18,926 nt of DNA from contig DITW01000049.1 of NCBI GenBank assembly GCA_002422945.1, forward strand, positions 1-18,926. Reading direction: 5' to 3'. Below, piece after piece: positions 1-6,640 of the stretch. The stretch comes from Sphingomonadales bacterium UBA6174. Its GTDB lineage: Bacteria; Pseudomonadota; Alphaproteobacteria; Sphingomonadales; Sphingomonadaceae. Position numbers and translations under genes: made by a program. Position 1 is the stretch's first letter, and every line of letters begins with the position of its first letter. A model generated the notes under the pieces. It saw nothing but the letters and a program-made list of their open reading frames with translations, was not told the DNA's origin and did not search any database.

Positions 1-123
1 GTGAAGTCGTTCAAGGCCGTGGTCGATGGTGAATATGACCATCTGCCAGAAGGCGCGTTCTACATGGTTGGCGGTATCGATGACGTCATCGAAAAGGCCG
101 CCAAGCTCGCTGCTGACGCCTAA
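1..123 (+). CDS. atpD: ATP synthase F1 subunit beta, C-terminal fragment (5' end outside window)
   Basis: The window opens inside this reading frame; 40 codons are visible before the TAA at 121-123. The visible residues (VKSFKAVVDGEYDHLPEGAF, then YMVGGIDDVIEKAAKLAADA) match the conserved C-terminal helical end of F1 beta, where the DHLPE-AFYMVG motif is typical. The beta subunit carries the catalytic nucleotide sites of F1, but those motifs lie upstream and cannot be seen here. The gene is followed 49 bases later by the epsilon gene, the usual atpD-atpC order at the end of the F1 operon. The identification rests on the C-terminal motif and this neighbour. Confidence 0.95.
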   Translation: MKSFKAVVDGEYDHLPEGAFYMVGGIDDVIEKAAKLAADA

Positions 124-134
124 TCCACTTTAGC

Positions 135-157
135 CCCTCCCCGTGATCCGGGGAGGG
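135..157 (+). promoter_or_regulatory. Intercistronic hairpin between atpD and atpC
   Basis: A perfect 9-bp inverted repeat (CCCTCCCCG at 135-143, CGGGGAGGG at 149-157) with a 5-base loop fills most of the atpD-atpC gap. No T-run follows, so it does not look like an intrinsic terminator. It ends immediately before the atpC Shine-Dalgarno (AAGGA at about 160-164). A stable stem here could act as an RNA processing or stability element, or could tune epsilon translation relative to beta. The stem is seen directly; its function is inferred. Confidence 0.5.
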
Positions 158-172
158 ACAAGGAAATAGAAT

Positions 173-427
173 ATGGCACTTCATTTTGAACTCGTGACGC
201 CGGAAAAGCTGGTCCGTTCGCAGGACGTGCATATGGTCGTCGTGCCGGGCGCGGAAGGTGACTTCGGCGTATTGCAGGGCCATGCGGCGTTGATGTCGAC
301 CATTCGCGATGGCGATGTGTCGGTCTATGCCACCGCCAATGGCGCGCCGGAGGTCATTTCGATCAAGGGCGGCTTTGCCGAAGTGAACGACAAGGGCCTC
401 ACCATCCTGGCTGAATCGGTCGCGTAA
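173..427 (+). CDS. atpC: ATP synthase F1 subunit epsilon, short form
   Basis: This 84-residue protein is the epsilon subunit of F1, part of the central stalk that links c-ring rotation to beta-subunit catalysis at the inner membrane. The N-terminus (MALHFELVTPEKLV) and the GDFGVLQGHA segment (about residues 29-38) are hallmarks of the epsilon beta-sandwich domain, as is the IKGGFAEV stretch near residue 64. Typical bacterial epsilon subunits have about 130-140 residues and end in two alpha helices that can inhibit ATP hydrolysis. Here the frame stops after the beta-sandwich, so those helices are missing. No frameshift is apparent, because the stop is followed directly by a clean terminator. 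The ATG at 173 has an AAGGA-type site about 9 bases upstream. It is the last gene of the atp operon. Confidence 0.93.
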   Translation: MALHFELVTPEKLVRSQDVHMVVVPGAEGDFGVLQGHAALMSTIRDGDVSVYATANGAPEVISIKGGFAEVNDKGLTILAESVA

Positions 428-452
428 AGCGCCCTCTTCCAAGGCAGAATTT

Positions 453-489
453 AAAAACGCACCGGATCCATGTGATCCGGTGCGTTTTT
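453..489. terminator. Bidirectional intrinsic terminator between atpC and metW
   Basis: A perfect 16-bp stem (AAAAACGCACCGGATC at 453-468 paired with 474-489) encloses a 5-base loop. Each arm ends in a run of five A or T, so transcripts in either direction form a GC-rich hairpin followed by a U-tract. It lies between the convergent ends of atpC (427) and metW (511) and should terminate both units. Confidence 0.92.
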
Positions 490-510
490 ATTTGTCTTCA
501 ATTTGGGATT

Positions 511-1098
511 TTATCGCCGCAGCAGGAACACCGCATGTTCCGCGCGGAAATTAGCGGCGGACACGCTGGTAAGCTTATCGCCCGCGAGGAACCACTGGCC
601 TTCCACCGTCAATCCGCGTGCTTTAACAAAGTCGCGAAAATCATTGATGGTCAGATGGTGGATATTGGGCGTTTCATACCATTGAACCGGCAGCAATCGC
701 GTTACCGGCATCCGGCCATTCCACAATAACGACCAGCGCACATGCCAATGGGCAAAATTCGGGAAGCTGACGAACGCCCGACGACCAATGCGGAGCAACT
801 GGTCCAGCACGAGATCGGGCCTGCGCGTCGTCTGCAACGTCTGGCTCAGAATCGCATAATCGAAGCTTTGATCCGGATATTCCGCCAGATCGATATCCGC
901 ATCGCCCTGAATGACCGACAGGCCCCGCGCCATGGCGGTGGCGACATTGCCGCGGTCCAGTTCCATCCCACGTGCATCGACATGATGCTTGTCACGCAAT
1001 TCGGCCATCAACGCGCCATCGCCGCAGCCGACATCGAGCACACGGCTGCCCGGCGTCACATTATCGGCGATAATTTGAAGATCGGGACGCAGGGTCAT
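511..1098 (-). CDS. metW: Methionine biosynthesis protein MetW (SAM-methyltransferase-like fold)
   Basis: The 195-residue protein matches the MetW family in length and in its conserved segments. A class I methyltransferase motif, VLDVGCGDG, lies at about residues 20-28. It is followed by the MELD acidic motif, then ILSQTLQ (about 83-89) and FVSFPNFAHW (about 109-118), a MetW signature. In several proteobacteria MetW is needed for MetX activity in homoserine O-acylation, the first committed step of methionine synthesis. The start codon at 1098 lies within the ATGA shared with the metX stop (4-base overlap), which suggests translational coupling and a joint function. Its own catalytic reaction, if any, is not established. 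It is the last gene of the unit and runs into the shared terminator at 453-489. Confidence 0.93.
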   Translation of the reverse strand: MTLRPDLQIIADNVTPGSRVLDVGCGDGALMAELRDKHHVDARGMELDRGNVATAMARGLSVIQGDADIDLAEYPDQSFDYAILSQTLQTTRRPDLVLDQLLRIGRRAFVSFPNFAHWHVRWSLLWNGRMPVTRLLPVQWYETPNIHHLTINDFRDFVKARGLTVEGQWFLAGDKLTSVSAANFRAEHAVFLLRR

Positions 1099-2225
1099 GC
1101 GCGGCCCTCCCCGGCGCGGATAAAGCCATCGACGATGCTGTTCTGTTCCGGCACATCCAGCAGGAACGCATCATGGCCGAATGGGCTGGATAGTTCGACA
1201 AAGCTGACGGGCGCACCCGCTGCATTCAGCGCATGGACGATATGCCGCGATTCGGCGGTTGGATACAGCCAATCGGTATCGAAGCTGATCACGCAAAAAC
1301 GCGTATTCTTCGCGCCCGCAAAGGCTTTGGCCAACACGCCCTCAAAGGGTTCGGCCAGATCGAAATAATCCATCGCCCGCGTGATATAGAGATAGGAATT
1401 GGCGTCAAAGCGATCGGTGAAGCTGATGCCCTGATGGCGCAAATAGCTTTCGATCTGGAAATCGGCATCGAAGCCAAAGCTCTTGGCATCGCGGCCTTGC
1501 AGCTTGCGCCCGAATTTTTCAGTCAGGCCCGCTTCCGACAAATAGGTGATGTGCGCGGCCATGCGGGCGACCGCAAGGCCAGCCGCAGGCGGGTTGTTAT
1601 CGGCATAATAATCGCCGCCGCGCCAATTGGGATCACCCATGATCGCCTGACGCCCCACCTCATGAAATGCGATATTCTGGGCCGAATGGCGGGCGGTGGT
1701 CGCAATCGCAATCGCCGAACGGACGCGCTCAGGATAGAGAATCGTCCAGCTCAACACCTGCATCCCGCCCATCGAGCCACCGATAACGGCCTGTAACGCG
1801 CCCACGCCGAGATGATCGAGCAGCATCGCCTGCGCCCGCACCATATCGGCGATAGTGATGACGGGAAAGCTCATCCCATAAGGTTTGCCGGTCGCTGGAT
1901 CGATGCTCGATGGCCCGGACGACCCAAGGCAACTGCCCAACACATTGACGCAAACGATGAAATGACGCGCGGGGTCAACTGGCTTGCCCTCGCCCACCAA
2001 TCGCGTCCACCAACCGGACTTGCCGGTAATCGGGTGGTCGCTCGCGACATGATGATCGCCGGTCAGTGCATGGCAGATCAGAATCGCATTGCTGCGATCC
2101 GCATTGAGCGTGCCATAGGTTTCATAGGCGAATTCGACGGGCGCAAACGCAACCCCCGCATCCAGCAGCAGCGGGCCGGGCAAGGTCAGGTGGCGATTGA
2201 GGCCGAAGCGTTGATCCGTTTCCAT
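1095..2225 (-). CDS. metX: Homoserine O-acyltransferase MetX
   Basis: This 376-residue alpha/beta-hydrolase-fold enzyme transfers an acyl group from acyl-CoA to the hydroxyl of L-homoserine, committing it to methionine. The nucleophile elbow GGSMGGMQ places the catalytic serine at about residue 151. The other triad residues fit the D in FDTDWLYP (about 318) and the H in SPFGHDAF (about 351). The N-terminal motifs ALTGDHHV and NVLGSCLGSSGP are typical of the family. Whether the donor is acetyl-CoA or succinyl-CoA cannot be read safely here; a MetX that works with MetW is a succinyltransferase in at least some proteobacteria. The gene overlaps metW by 4 bases and is divergent from hisC across a 69-base gap. 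Confidence 0.95.
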   Translation of the reverse strand: METDQRFGLNRHLTLPGPLLLDAGVAFAPVEFAYETYGTLNADRSNAILICHALTGDHHVASDHPITGKSGWWTRLVGEGKPVDPARHFIVCVNVLGSCLGSSGPSSIDPATGKPYGMSFPVITIADMVRAQAMLLDHLGVGALQAVIGGSMGGMQVLSWTILYPERVRSAIAIATTARHSAQNIAFHEVGRQAIMGDPNWRGGDYYADNNPPAAGLAVARMAAHITYLSEAGLTEKFGRKLQGRDAKSFGFDADFQIESYLRHQGISFTDRFDANSYLYITRAMDYFDLAEPFEGVLAKAFAGAKNTRFCVISFDTDWLYPTAESRHIVHALNAAGAPVSFVELSSPFGHDAFLLDVPEQNSIVDGFIRAGEGRA

Positions 2226-2294
2226 CTCGCTATTCCGCTATGGCCTTGCCGATGAAATTGCAACCGAAACGCGAAATGGCTATGGCCCTTAGCC
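2226..2294. promoter_or_regulatory. Divergent intergenic region between metX and hisC
   Basis: The 69 bases between the two start codons must hold the leader and probably the promoters of both the metXW unit and the hisC-tyrA-pyrB unit, unless a promoter lies inside one of the genes. I see no clear -35/-10 pair, riboswitch-like fold or operator. hisC lacks a strong Shine-Dalgarno, and two out-of-frame ATGs (2276 and 2282) lie just before its start. Confidence 0.4.
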
Positions 2295-3395
2295 ATGAAC
2301 AAGCCCGCTCCCAAAGACTGGATCATGGCGATTGCCCCTTATGTGCCGGGCAAGGCGTCTGCCGATGATGGCCGCAAGGTCATCAAGCTCTCCGCCAATG
2401 AAAATCCGCTCGGCACAGGCCAAGCCGCGCGCAATGCCCGTGCAGGTGCGGGCGAGACGCTCCATATTTATCCCGACCCCGGCGCGGTCGCGCTGCGCGA
2501 CGCGATTGCCGAGGTCCATGACCTTGATCCCGCGCGGATTATTTACGGCACCGGCTCGGATGAAGTGCTGCACCTTGCCGCCGGGGCCTATGCTGGGCCG
2601 GGTGATGAAGTGATTTACGTGCGCTATGGCTTTTCGGTGTACGATATTGCCGCACGCCGCGTCGGCGCGACCCCGGTGATCGCGCCTGACAAGGATTATG
2701 CGACCGATGTCGATGCGCTGTTGGCCTGCGTCACAGACAAGACGCGGTTGGTGTTCCTCGCCAATCCAAACAACCCGACCGGCACCTACACCAACGCAGG
2801 CGAAATCGCCCGGCTGCATGCGGGCCTGCGCCCAGACATCTTGCTGGTGATCGATCAGGCCTATGCCGAATATCTCTATCCTGATGAAGATGATGGTGGG
2901 TTGGAACTCGCGCGCACCGCATCCAATGTGCTGGTAACCCGGACCTTTTCGAAAATTTACGGGCTAGCGGCAGAGCGTGTCGGCTGGGGCTATGGCCCGG
3001 TCGAAGTCATCGACGCGATGCACCGCATCCGTGCGCCTTTCTGCATCACCACGGCAGGTCAACTCGCGGCAGTGGCCGCCGTGCGCGATCAGGCGTGGGT
3101 GGACAAGAGCCGCGATCATAACCGCCAATGGCTCGATTGGTTCGCGCGTGAAATCGACGCGCTCGGCAATCATGGCCTGCGCGTGGTGCCGAGCAAGGCC
3201 AATTTCGCGCTAATCCTGTTTGAGGGCAAGCTCACTGCCGAGACCGCCTATAACGGCCTGATCGATGCGGGCTATATCGTGCGCTGGTTGCCCGGTCAGG
3301 GTCTGCCGCACGGGCTGCGGATCACCATCGGCAGCGAGCAGGATTGCCGTGCCATCGTCAATGCGCTGCGCCTTTTGGCTGAGGCCGCACGCTGA
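2295..3395 (+). CDS. hisC: Histidinol-phosphate / aromatic aminotransferase (HisC family)
   Basis: This 366-residue class I/II PLP aminotransferase carries the HisC-type N-terminal motif KLSANENPLG (31-40), the substrate and PLP-binding stretch NPNNPTG (157-163), D187 in VIDQAYAEY, and the PLP-binding lysine K220 in TRTFSKIYGLAAERVG. HisC converts imidazole-acetol phosphate to histidinol phosphate; several family members also transaminate aromatic 2-oxo acids or prephenate. The stop codon overlaps the tyrA start (TGATG, one base shared). This pairing suggests a role in tyrosine/phenylalanine synthesis, possibly with histidine synthesis as well. The start at 2295 gives the standard family N-terminus. 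The exact substrate is inferred from context only. Confidence 0.92.
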   Translation: MNKPAPKDWIMAIAPYVPGKASADDGRKVIKLSANENPLGTGQAARNARAGAGETLHIYPDPGAVALRDAIAEVHDLDPARIIYGTGSDEVLHLAAGAYAGPGDEVIYVRYGFSVYDIAARRVGATPVIAPDKDYATDVDALLACVTDKTRLVFLANPNNPTGTYTNAGEIARLHAGLRPDILLVIDQAYAEYLYPDEDDGGLELARTASNVLVTRTFSKIYGLAAERVGWGYGPVEVIDAMHRIRAPFCITTAGQLAAVAAVRDQAWVDKSRDHNRQWLDWFAREIDALGNHGLRVVPSKANFALILFEGKLTAETAYNGLIDAGYIVRWLPGQGLPHGLRITIGSEQDCRAIVNALRLLAEAAR

Positions 3396-4303
3396 TGCTT
3401 CCATTTGAATGCGTTACGGTCATCGGGCTTGGCCTGATCGGCTCCTCCATTTGCCGCGCCGTGCGCGCGCATCTGCCGACGGTGCGAATCACCGGCCATG
3501 ATGCGAGTGCGGAAGTCCGCGACATCGCCCGCCGGATCGACCTGTGCGACGATGTAACCGACACACCGGGCGCGAGCGTGATCGATGCCGATCTCGTCAT
3601 TTTGTGCGTCCCCGTCGGGCGAATGGGCGAAGTGGCCGAGGCCATTGCCGACGATCTGCCGAAAAGCGCGATCATCAGCGATGTCGGATCGTCCAAGGGT
3701 AGCGTCGCCAAGGCGCTGGAGGCCGCGCTTGCCGGCCATATCATCATCCCTGCCCATCCGGTGGCGGGGACGGAAAACAGCGGGCCAGAGGCGGGATTTG
3801 CCTCCTTGTTCCACAATCGCTGGTGCATCGTCACGCCATTGCCCGACAATCGCGAGGCCGATGTCGAGAAATTGTGCGATTTCTGGACGAAGCTGGGCGC
3901 GAATGTCGAAAAAATGACCCCGACGCACCATGATTTGGTGCTGGCCGTCACCAGCCATTTGCCGCATCTGATCGCTTATACCATCGTCGGCACCGCGTCC
4001 GACCTTGAACAGGTCACCCAATCGGAAGTGATCAAATATTCCGCCGGGGGCTTTCGCGATTTCACCCGCATCGCGGCCTCCGATCCGACGATGTGGCGCG
4101 ATGTGTTCCTGTCCAACAAGGAAGCGGTACTGGAAATGCTCCAGCGTTTTTCGGAAGACCTCGCCGCCATGCAACGCGCGATCCGTTGGGACGACGGCGA
4201 CGCGCTGTTTGATCATTTCACCCGCACCCGAGCCATTCGCCGCAGTATCGTGGAACAAGGGCAAGATGACAGCCGACCGGATTTCGGCAGAAGTCATGTT
4301 TGA
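3395..4303 (+). CDS. tyrA: Prephenate/arogenate dehydrogenase (TyrA family)
   Basis: This 302-residue enzyme catalyses NAD(P)-dependent oxidative decarboxylation of prephenate or arogenate in tyrosine synthesis. The Rossmann dinucleotide motif GLGLIGSS spans residues 11-18. The catalytic and binding region includes HPVAGTENSG (121-130) and TSHLPH (186-191), both typical of monofunctional TyrA. No chorismate mutase or ACT domain is attached, so this form lacks a fused regulatory domain. It shares one base with the hisC stop, and pyrB starts 39 bases after its end. Whether it prefers prephenate or arogenate cannot be decided from these motifs. Confidence 0.94.
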   Translation: MLPFECVTVIGLGLIGSSICRAVRAHLPTVRITGHDASAEVRDIARRIDLCDDVTDTPGASVIDADLVILCVPVGRMGEVAEAIADDLPKSAIISDVGSSKGSVAKALEAALAGHIIIPAHPVAGTENSGPEAGFASLFHNRWCIVTPLPDNREADVEKLCDFWTKLGANVEKMTPTHHDLVLAVTSHLPHLIAYTIVGTASDLEQVTQSEVIKYSAGGFRDFTRIAASDPTMWRDVFLSNKEAVLEMLQRFSEDLAAMQRAIRWDDGDALFDHFTRTRAIRRSIVEQGQDDSRPDFGRSHV

Positions 4304-4343
4304 TTTGCCCACCACCCATGTTCAGTATATGGCAGGGCTTTAA
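4296..4343 (+). CDS. Possible 15-codon ORF linking tyrA to pyrB
   Basis: A short frame (MFDLPTTHVQYMAGL, then TAA) starts inside the tyrA stop region, overlapping tyrA by 8 bases. It ends with a TAATG overlap on the pyrB start. Its end contains the purine-rich GGCAGGG that probably serves as the pyrB ribosome-binding site. Ribosomes leaving tyrA could re-enter here and be delivered to pyrB. I see no strong Shine-Dalgarno for its own ATG, and such a short frame can arise by chance. It has no visible U-rich attenuator, unlike the enterobacterial pyrBI leader. Confidence 0.2.
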   Translation: MFDLPTTHVQYMAGL

Positions 4344-5347
4344 TGACATCATCATCCCACACTCCCCCCGCCCCATCATCTGGCGGCGCGATTTCTGGTC
4401 GCGCGCTGTTCCCGCATAAGCATCTGCTCGGCATTGGCGGCATGGCCCCTTGGCAGATTCAGTGCCTGCTGGATGAAGCCGAACAATGGGTCGATCTCAA
4501 TCGCAGCAAGACCAAGCATGATGATCGCCTGATGGGCATGACCCAGATCAACGCCTTTTTCGAGAATAGCACGCGGACATTGCTGTCGTTCGAAATCGCG
4601 GGAAAGCGGCTCGGTGCCGATGTCGTCAATATGCAGGTCGCCCAATCCAGCACCAAAAAGGGCGAAACCCTGATCGACACGGCGGTAACGCTGAACGCGA
4701 TGCGGGCCGATCTGATCGTTATCCGCCACCAGCATTCCGGCGCGGTGCAACTCATCGCCGATAAGGTCGATTGCCCGGTGTTGAACGCAGGCGACGGTCG
4801 GCATGAACATCCGACTCAGGCCCTGCTCGATGCCCTCACCATTCGTCGCCGCAAGGGCCGGATCGATGGCCTGCGCGTCGCGATTTGCGGCGATGTGCTG
4901 CACAGCCGGGTGGCGCGGTCGAATATTCTCTGCCTGACCGCCATGGGTGCGGAAGTGCGCCTGATCGGCCCGCCCACCTTGTTGCCGGAGGGGATGGAGC
5001 AATTGGGCGTCCAGAGCTTCACCAATTTCGATAAGGGGATCGCAGGGGCGCATGTCGTGATGATGCTGCGGCTCCAGACTGAACGGATGGAGGGCGGGTT
5101 CATCCCGTCTTTGAAGGAATATCACGCGTTATATGGCCTGAACCGCGAACGGCTTGCGCTCGCCGAGACCGATGCGCTGGTCATGCACCCCGGCCCGATG
5201 AACCGGGGCGTAGAAATTACGAGCGACATCGCCGATGATCCGGCCTGTTCCGCCATTACCGAACAGGTGGAAATGGGCGTTGCTGTCCGCATGGCCTGTC
5301 TGGATGTGCTGACCCGTGGACGGCGCGGCGTGGAGGGTTGGGCATGA
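4343..5347 (+). CDS. pyrB: Aspartate carbamoyltransferase catalytic subunit
   Basis: PyrB condenses carbamoyl phosphate with L-aspartate in the second step of de novo pyrimidine synthesis. The 334-residue protein has the carbamoyl-phosphate loop STRTL (76-80), the 80s-type loop SSTKKGET (102-109), HQHSG (129-133), HPTQALLD (156-163) and the C-terminal HPGPMNRGVEI motif. The first 25 or so residues are Ser/Pro-rich and extend beyond the compact core; similar N-terminal extensions occur in the class A (dodecameric) ATCases that pair with a dihydroorotase-like partner. The ATG at 4343 follows GGCAGGG by about 6 bases. The next gene overlaps by 4 bases (ATGA) and encodes just such a partner. Confidence 0.96.
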   Translation: MTSSSHTPPAPSSGGAISGRALFPHKHLLGIGGMAPWQIQCLLDEAEQWVDLNRSKTKHDDRLMGMTQINAFFENSTRTLLSFEIAGKRLGADVVNMQVAQSSTKKGETLIDTAVTLNAMRADLIVIRHQHSGAVQLIADKVDCPVLNAGDGRHEHPTQALLDALTIRRRKGRIDGLRVAICGDVLHSRVARSNILCLTAMGAEVRLIGPPTLLPEGMEQLGVQSFTNFDKGIAGAHVVMMLRLQTERMEGGFIPSLKEYHALYGLNRERLALAETDALVMHPGPMNRGVEITSDIADDPACSAITEQVEMGVAVRMACLDVLTRGRRGVEGWA

Positions 5348-6561
5348 GCAGTAACCTCCTCATCACCGGCGCGACCTTGGTCGATCCACATCATGAACAA
5401 CAAGGCAGCGCCGATATCATCATCCGCCATGGCGTGATCGGGCGCGGCGACACCGATGATTTGCCGGTGCTGGATGCCAAGGGCCTGATGCTCGCCCCCG
5501 GCCTGATCGATATCGGCACCTTCTCGATTGACTTGAACGCCATGACGGCGGGCGGGATTACCGCCGCCGCGCTGATGCCCGATCAATCGCCGCCGCTCGA
5601 TAATGCAGCATTGGTCCAGCGCGCCGCCACGGCGGGCAAGCCTGCCGTATGGATTCATCCCATCGCCGCCGCCTCCACCGGCCTTGCCGGGGGCGATATG
5701 GCCGAAATCGGCCTGATGAAGGAAGCGGGCGCGATTGCGATTGCGACCGGACGGCAGTGGATCGCAGACAGTGGCCTGATGCTCAACATCATGACCTATG
5801 CCGCCGCACTTGATCTTCCGGTCATCACCCATGCCGAAGATGCGGCCTTGGTCGGGCAGGCCGTGGCAACCACCGGGCCGGTCGCGACATGGCTTGGCCT
5901 GTCCGGTGCGCCCGCCATCGCGGAATCGCTGGCGATTGCCCGCGATCTGATGCTGGCGGAACAATCCGGCGCGCATGTTCATTTCCGACAGGTCACGACC
6001 GCGCGGGGTTTCGACCTGATCCGCGCAGCCAAGCAGCGCGGCATCCGCGTCACCTGCGGCATCACGCCTGCGCATTTGTTGCTGTCGGAAAATGCCATCG
6101 GCGCATTTTTGACCTTCACCCGCCTGTCCCCGCCCTTGCGGTCGGAAGCAGACCGTCTGGCCGCAATCGAGGCCGTGCGTGATGGCACAGTCGATCTCAT
6201 CTGCTCCGGCCATGATCCGCATGGGCCAGAGGCCAAGCGCCTGCCCTTTGCAGAGGCGCAAGCAGGCATGGCGGGCGCGGCGACCTTGCTCGCGCTGTCG
6301 CTGGCGTTGGTGCGCGATGATGTCGTGACCCTGCCCCGGTTGATGGAATTGCTGTCGGCGACACCTGCGCGGCTGTTCGGCCTTGCGGGCGGTTCGCTCC
6401 ATGTCGGTGCGCCGGGCGATCTCGTGATCTTCGATCCGCACGCGCCTTGGCAAATCGATGGCGACAATTTGCCGGGCAAGGCGGGCAACACCCCGTTTGA
6501 CGGACTACCGGTGCAAGGTATCGTTCGTCATGTCGTCAAGGGCGGGCGGATCGTTACCTAA
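5344..6561 (+). CDS. pyrC: Dihydroorotase-like protein lacking catalytic residues (PyrC'/PyrX type)
   Basis: This is an amidohydrolase-fold protein of 405 residues that aligns with type I dihydroorotases along its length but has lost most metal ligands. The canonical PG-D-HxH segment is PGLIDIGTFS (52-61), with G58 and F60 in place of both histidines. The H-[VL]-ST ligand is Q216 (FRQVTT), TPHHL has become TPAHL, and the catalytic Asp of the TDHAPH motif is G289 (SGHDPH). Only the His of ITHAEDA (about 163) remains. It is therefore almost certainly not a dihydroorotase. In Pseudomonas, an inactive PyrC' of this kind is required to assemble active PyrB dodecamers, and the 4-base overlap with pyrB supports that role here. 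ATG 5344 is preferred over TTG 5338 because GGAGGG at 5332-5337 sits 6 bases before it. Confidence 0.88.
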   Translation: MSSNLLITGATLVDPHHEQQGSADIIIRHGVIGRGDTDDLPVLDAKGLMLAPGLIDIGTFSIDLNAMTAGGITAAALMPDQSPPLDNAALVQRAATAGKPAVWIHPIAAASTGLAGGDMAEIGLMKEAGAIAIATGRQWIADSGLMLNIMTYAAALDLPVITHAEDAALVGQAVATTGPVATWLGLSGAPAIAESLAIARDLMLAEQSGAHVHFRQVTTARGFDLIRAAKQRGIRVTCGITPAHLLLSENAIGAFLTFTRLSPPLRSEADRLAAIEAVRDGTVDLICSGHDPHGPEAKRLPFAEAQAGMAGAATLLALSLALVRDDVVTLPRLMELLSATPARLFGLAGGSLHVGAPGDLVIFDPHAPWQIDGDNLPGKAGNTPFDGLPVQGIVRHVVKGGRIVT

Positions 6562-6582
6562 ACCGCTGCAAGATCTGCCGAT

Positions 6583-6613
6583 AAAAAAGAGGCCCGGCTT
6601 ACCGCCGAGCCTC
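6583..6613 (-). terminator. Intrinsic terminator after the TPR-SPOR lipoprotein gene
   Basis: Read on the minus strand, GAGGCTCGGC pairs with GCCGGGCCTC (one U-G pair) around a 5-base loop, followed by six T. This is a classical Rho-independent terminator, 27 bases beyond the stop at 6641. On the plus strand the same hairpin has a C-A mismatch and no T-run, so it would terminate the pyrB-pyrC unit only weakly. Confidence 0.85.
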
Positions 6614-6640
6614 TACGCCCATGATGAAGACGCTTTGAAC

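Noticed and set aside
3296..4315. A 339-codon open frame antisense to tyrA
   Set aside because: It mirrors tyrA codons, has no recognisable domain and would conflict with the hisC-tyrA overlap.
5122..6453. A 443-codon open frame antisense to pyrB/pyrC
   Set aside because: It is antisense to genes with strong family motifs, has low-complexity Arg/Gly/His-rich sequence and no ribosome site. Long antisense frames are expected in GC-rich DNA.
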